DNA from: Protopterus annectens
Lineage: Eukaryota; Chordata; Ceratodontiformes; Protopteridae
Direction: 5' to 3'
DNA: 64,000 bases
NCBI RefSeq assembly: GCF_019279795.1
Contig: NC_056749.1
Location: 572,090,057 to 572,154,056, forward strand
The position numbers and the translations under genes are program-made. Shown here piece after piece: positions 60,686 through 64,000 of the stretch (position 1 is its first letter; each line of letters starts with the position of its first letter). A model generated the notes under the pieces. That model searched no databases. It had not been told where the DNA came from and worked only from the letters and a program-made list of their open reading frames with translations.

Positions 60686-62596
60686 CTAGGGCGTGTGGCT
60701 CTCCGGGATTTGTTTTTTTTTTAGGTGGAGCATGTCCATCAATTCTGGGTTGGACATGGCCTTGTATGTCAGGCAGAGATCACCTCTGAGTAAGCAGTAT
60801 GCAACCAAATACAGCTGGTGTTTCTTGAGTCGGGCTGCATGGGGCATCTCTTTGAGGCCAGTAATCCTCTTGGTGAGGTACTTTTGTGGTCTTTCCAGCT
60901 TTTGTAGGTGTCTTGTAAGGTACATCCCAAATGGGGCATTGTATTCTATGATGGATCTAATGAGTGATGAGTAGAGAGGCACAATAACCTCTTTTGTTCT
61001 AGATGCGAACCCTTTTGTGATTAGGTGGGCCACATAGAAGGATTTCCTAACCACCTTGACAATATGATTATCAAAGGAGAGATTACTATCTACTTGGGTC
61101 GCCAGATCCCTTATTACATTTTCTGTATTTAGGGGACTACCACCTCTGTGGTAGTTCACGGGTACTTTGTTTTTACCAAAGAGGATGGCTATGCACTTTT
61201 TGGCATTTAGCTTGAGGCCATGATTTTGACACCAGGTGTCTGGCTCAGTGAGACCCATCTGGAGGGTGTCTGTATCAGCCGGAGAATCAATTATGGCCTC
61301 TAGCTTGCAGTCGTCTGTGAACTTGGTCAGCCATAGTCCTCCTATGCTTGCCTGTACCTCTGAGAAGTATATACAGAACAGGAGGGGTCCTAGGACTGAG
61401 CCCTGGGGGATGCCACTTGTAACCGGTTTAGAGTCGGAAGTAGAGCCTGCAACTCTCACCATGTAGGATCTATCCATGAGCCAGTTGGCAACCCATCTTG
61501 TGACGTAGGGGTTTATATTCAAGCTGGTGAGCTTGTCTATAATACTAAAATGGGGAATGGTGTCAAAAGCCTTTGCGAGGTCTAGGTAGGCTGCATGGAC
61601 CTCCTTTCCCTCGTCTAATGCCTTGGTAACCATCTCAAAGAAGTCCACCAGGTTTAGGAGGCATGATCTGCCCTTAACAAAGCCAAACTGGGTAGGGTCC
61701 AAGGTTTGGAGGATCCCAATGTCTCTGTTAATGAGTTCCATAATGATGCATTCCATAGCCTTGCAGACCAGGCTAGTCAGGCTTATAGGGCGATAGATCC
61801 TGGGGTCCGTTGTGGCTCCACCTTTGTGGAGCAAGATAACTGTTGCTGTACGCCACTCTGTGGGTACATAGCCCGTAGAGAGGCTGAGTTTGAACAGTGT
61901 GTTTAGATGAGGGGTTAGTTCATTTTGGAGCTCTTGTAAGACACAGCCTGGGACACCATCCAGTCCCATTGAAGCTGTGTTTTTGGCTTTGAATAGGGCT
62001 GTTTTAACCTGTGTGTCAGTGATTGATGGGGCCCTACATTCTTCTGGTATGGTTATGGGCCCTTTAGGGAGTGAGAGGGGGGTGAAGTTTGCACTAAACC
62101 TGTCTGCCAGAATGTTGGCAATATCAGTCAGCTCAGTGTATTTTGTGCCATTCTGCACTAAATCAGAGCAGATCTGAGAATTTCCACTTAGGTTCTTGAC
62201 ATAGCTAAAGAATGCTTTGTGGTTATCTTTGGAGTCATTGGCAATTTTTCTTTTGAAACTAGCCTTGGATGATTTAATGAGGGATCGTAGTTTCTTGCTG
62301 ATACTGATCAGGTATGTCTTTCCTTCTTGGGATTTTACTCTTTTCTGTACTAGTTTCCTCCTTCTGTTGTATAGCTTGTTTATAGCAGGGGTCCACCAGA
62401 CTGGTTTCCTTTTCTTGGAAGAGTGAGTCTTGGTTTTACTTGGGATAGCACGATCCATGCATTCCTGCAGATGCTCACAGAGTGCCTTTGTAAAGGTTTC
62501 AGCAGCTTGGACAGCATTGTCCTTTAGCATGGGGGCTGTAAACCTTTCAACCTCGGTCTTAAGTAACGTGAAGTTTGCTTTTGAAAAGTTTTTCAT
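60686..62596 (-). CDS. CR1 ORF2, linker to C-terminus (636-aa open frame)
   Basis: Residues about 60-85 carry KRKPVWWTPAINKLYNRRRKL; about 125-145 NHKAFFSYVKNLSGNSQIC; about 210-260 LDGVPGCVLQEL and EWRTATVILLHKGGATTD; about 265-280 YRPISLTSLVCKAMECII; about 305-320 GFVKGRSCLLNLVDFFE. The first catalytic block is AYLDLAKAFDTIPHFS, then SGIPQGSVLGPLLFCIYF. The second reads KFTDDCKLE: both aspartates remain but FADD has become FTDD. C-terminal IEYNAPFGMYLTRHLQKLE and LLRGDLCLTYKAMS follow. The first Met is internal; the endonuclease lies upstream in other frames, so this is not a complete protein. Confidence 0.88.
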   Translation of the reverse strand: MKNFSKANFTLLKTEVERFTAPMLKDNAVQAAETFTKALCEHLQECMDRAIPSKTKTHSSKKRKPVWWTPAINKLYNRRRKLVQKRVKSQEGKTYLISISKKLRSLIKSSKASFKRKIANDSKDNHKAFFSYVKNLSGNSQICSDLVQNGTKYTELTDIANILADRFSANFTPLSLPKGPITIPEECRAPSITDTQVKTALFKAKNTASMGLDGVPGCVLQELQNELTPHLNTLFKLSLSTGYVPTEWRTATVILLHKGGATTDPRIYRPISLTSLVCKAMECIIMELINRDIGILQTLDPTQFGFVKGRSCLLNLVDFFEMVTKALDEGKEVHAAYLDLAKAFDTIPHFSIIDKLTSLNINPYVTRWVANWLMDRSYMVRVAGSTSDSKPVTSGIPQGSVLGPLLFCIYFSEVQASIGGLWLTKFTDDCKLEAIIDSPADTDTLQMGLTEPDTWCQNHGLKLNAKKCIAILFGKNKVPVNYHRGGSPLNTENVIRDLATQVDSNLSFDNHIVKVVRKSFYVAHLITKGFASRTKEVIVPLYSSLIRSIIEYNAPFGMYLTRHLQKLERPQKYLTKRITGLKEMPHAARLKKHQLYLVAYCLLRGDLCLTYKAMSNPELMDMLHLKKKQIPESHTP

Positions 62597-63300
62597 GGTG
62601 GTTTCCTTGATTGGTGGTGGGGCGGAATGTGGATATCCAGAGTGATTAGTCTATGGTCTGATCTAACCAGCGAGGGGTTGACCTCCGGTGTGGAACACCC
62701 GTTGCCCATGTTGGTGATGACCAGGTCCAATATTTTGTTCCCTCTGGTGGGGGTGTTGACCAGTTGATCCAGGGTGTTCGAGTTTATAAATTCTAGGAAG
62801 CGTTCGGCAAGGAAGTTAGTACTTGAGTAATTCTCCCAGTTTATGTTTGGTTAATTGAAATCACCCAGTATTAGGGTGTTTGGTAGGACCTTCATATTTC
62901 CCAGTGTCTCCAGAAATGCGTAATGGGGTCCTGGGCCATGGTGGGTGATCTGTAACAAGCTACAATTTGGATTGCAGTTTTGCCCATTGTTAGTTGCACA
63001 TGGATGATCTCTGATGCATTGTGCTGCGCCATTAACCTAGAGGTGTGGGTATCCTTGATGAATATGGGTACACCTCCGCCTTTTGTGTTTTGGTCCTGGT
63101 TCTGTGGCCGAAAGGTATGGTATGAGTTATTGCCTAGTAGTGCTGGGGTGCTCTCAGGAGCCTTAAACCAGGTTTCTGTTACTGCACAGATGTCAATGTT
63201 CTCCATACTGAGGAATGCCTCGAGTGCGTGCATTTTGAGGTTTAGACTTCTGGTGTTGAGTAGCATTACCCTCAGTTTTTGGTTATTTGTGCTATTTCTG
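62597..63300 (-). pseudogene. CR1 ORF2 endonuclease, frameshifted
   Basis: Open from about 63300 to 62892: KLRVMLLNTRSLNLKMHALE, ENIDICAVTETWFKAPES with the catalytic Glu block, RPQNQDQNTKGGGVPIFIKD and IQIVACYRSP. The rest (62890-62600) is out of frame but still encodes the GDFN-like and SDHR-like parts in pieces. It belongs to the same ORF2 as the 636-aa frame. Confidence 0.85.
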
Positions 63301-63657
63301 GTGGTGGGTTTGTCTTTTGAGCCTTGCCTAAAAAAGGCACTATGGGGGTGGCAAGAGCCTTGGCCAGTATTCGAAAGCCTAAGGGTGACAGGTGCAAGCC
63401 ATCTCTTGCGAAGCAACGTGGCTTGTCGAGCATGTCATCCCAGGCAGACAGATACTGGATCCCCTTTGAATGACACCAGAAACTTAGCCAATTGTTGAAA
63501 TTGATCATTTTTTCTTTATACTGTGGCATCATTCTTGGTGAGGGCAGGACGCTACTCAGGGTCAGGGTCATACCGGCTTGGGCTACATGATCAGAGAGCT
63601 CTTCCATGTCTCTTTTCATGTAGTCCAGGAAGGTACGTCTCAGGTCATTCACACCAA
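63272..63657 (-). pseudogene. CR1 ORF1 esterase, C-terminal part
   Basis: VNDLRRTFLDYMKRDMEELS follows the truncation point. SSVLPSPRMMPQYKEKMINF and FARDGLHLSPLGFRILAKAL come next; the Asp-Gly-Leu-His there is the Asp/His part of the SGNH catalytic set. The GDS nucleophile part is missing. It shows the intact sequence of the segment deleted in the copy at 39015. Confidence 0.85.
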
Positions 63658-64000
63658 CTGATTAACTGATTCTCTGCTCGAGCTTTACTATTTTTCCGGT
63701 CTTTCCTTCTTTTTACTGATCTTTTCTTACTAGTATCCACTAGGTGGCAGTAGACACATACATTACATTTTAAATGTTTTTATACATGGGATACATTTTC
63801 ATTTTTTTTTTTTTTTTACCTCTCATGGATTTAAATAATTCATTACTTTTTTGATGAAGATTTTCTCTGTTTCAAGGAGTTCACAGTATGTTTCTTACTT
63901 ATTATGTTAGCTTTTCTATGGATTATTTTTAGAATCTCTATTTGTTTAAGCATTTTTGTTTAATAAATGGTGTGTAGGCTTCTGTGTCTATATTCTCTGC
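63658..64000. other. No recognisable feature
   Basis: AT-rich sequence with a T-run near 63805. Nothing else recognised. Confidence 0.5.

Larger units (their letters stand above)
60346..63657 (-). mobile_element. CR1-type LINE, 5'-truncated
   Basis: Minus strand. The 3' end at 60346 reads, reversed, AGCCTAGTACTTACCTATGA, ACCTATA, the CR1 terminus. It extends through ORF2 into the esterase of ORF1, stopping abruptly near 63657 (GVNDLRRTF). No 5' UTR. It keeps the longest LINE frame in the window and so may be the youngest CR1 copy here. Confidence 0.9.

Overview
This window looks like vertebrate intergenic or deep intronic DNA from a large, repeat-rich genome. The evidence is CR1, L2 and two RTE lineages of LINEs, a Penelope-like element, a hAT transposase relic, tRNA-headed SINEs, foldback MITEs, long (CA)n/(TA)n tracts, and no bacterial-style operons. 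A CR1-dominated mix with Penelope and L2 fits a lungfish, amphibian or similar non-mammalian vertebrate, but the sequence alone does not fix the species. I found no intact host gene, tRNA gene, rRNA or CRISPR. The only host-gene-like trace is a weak lysine/alanine-rich relic at about 34.15-34.64 kb that may be a linker-histone pseudogene.

Layout. 1-3 kb is plain sequence ending in a near-perfect 162-bp palindrome. 3.1-4.2 kb holds four CA/TG tracts and a dispersed repeat of unknown type. 4.16-7.16 kb is a decayed RTE (lineage 2, minus strand). 7.25-8.07 kb is a dense series of hairpins. 8.2-15.5 kb is a near full-length CR1 whose 5' UTR is built of ~345-bp tandem monomers and whose ORF1 is split by a Penelope-like element with a 14-bp target-site duplication. 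18.0-19.25 kb is a 56-60-bp minisatellite. 21.2-22.4 kb is a 5'-truncated RTE (lineage 1). 25.3-26.0 kb is a large hairpin MITE inside (TA)n. 26.2-29.3 kb is a dead hAT transposase carrying a tRNA-SINE. 29.4-31.0 kb is a CR1 fragment with an internal 507-bp tandem duplication. 34.7-36.8 kb is RTE lineage 1 (minus) with an exact 219-bp tandem duplication. 38.2-42.9 kb is a second long CR1 flanked by an unusually long direct repeat. 43.5-45.5 kb is another CR1-like fragment. 46.2-47.3 kb is RTE lineage 2, split by a small SINE with a tRNA-like head and a CR1-like tail. 49.1-49.4 kb is a tRNA-SINE with an RTE-like tail. 49.4-57.6 kb is an L2 split by a 4.73-kb terminal-inverted-repeat element with an exact 8-bp target duplication. 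58.1-59.2 kb is RTE lineage 2. 60.3-63.7 kb is a 5'-truncated CR1 with the longest open reading frame in the window (636 aa).

How the parts relate. The LINEs appear to supply the machinery for the SINEs: one SINE family ends like the RTE lineage-1 3' end, and another ends like the CR1 3' end. Insertion order can be read from the nesting: Penelope after CR1, SINE after hAT, SINE after RTE lineage 2, and the TIR element after L2. All coding regions are broken by stops or frameshifts, apart from the open C-terminal part of the Penelope ORF and the 636-aa CR1 ORF. Several reverse transcriptases have lost or changed catalytic-motif residues.
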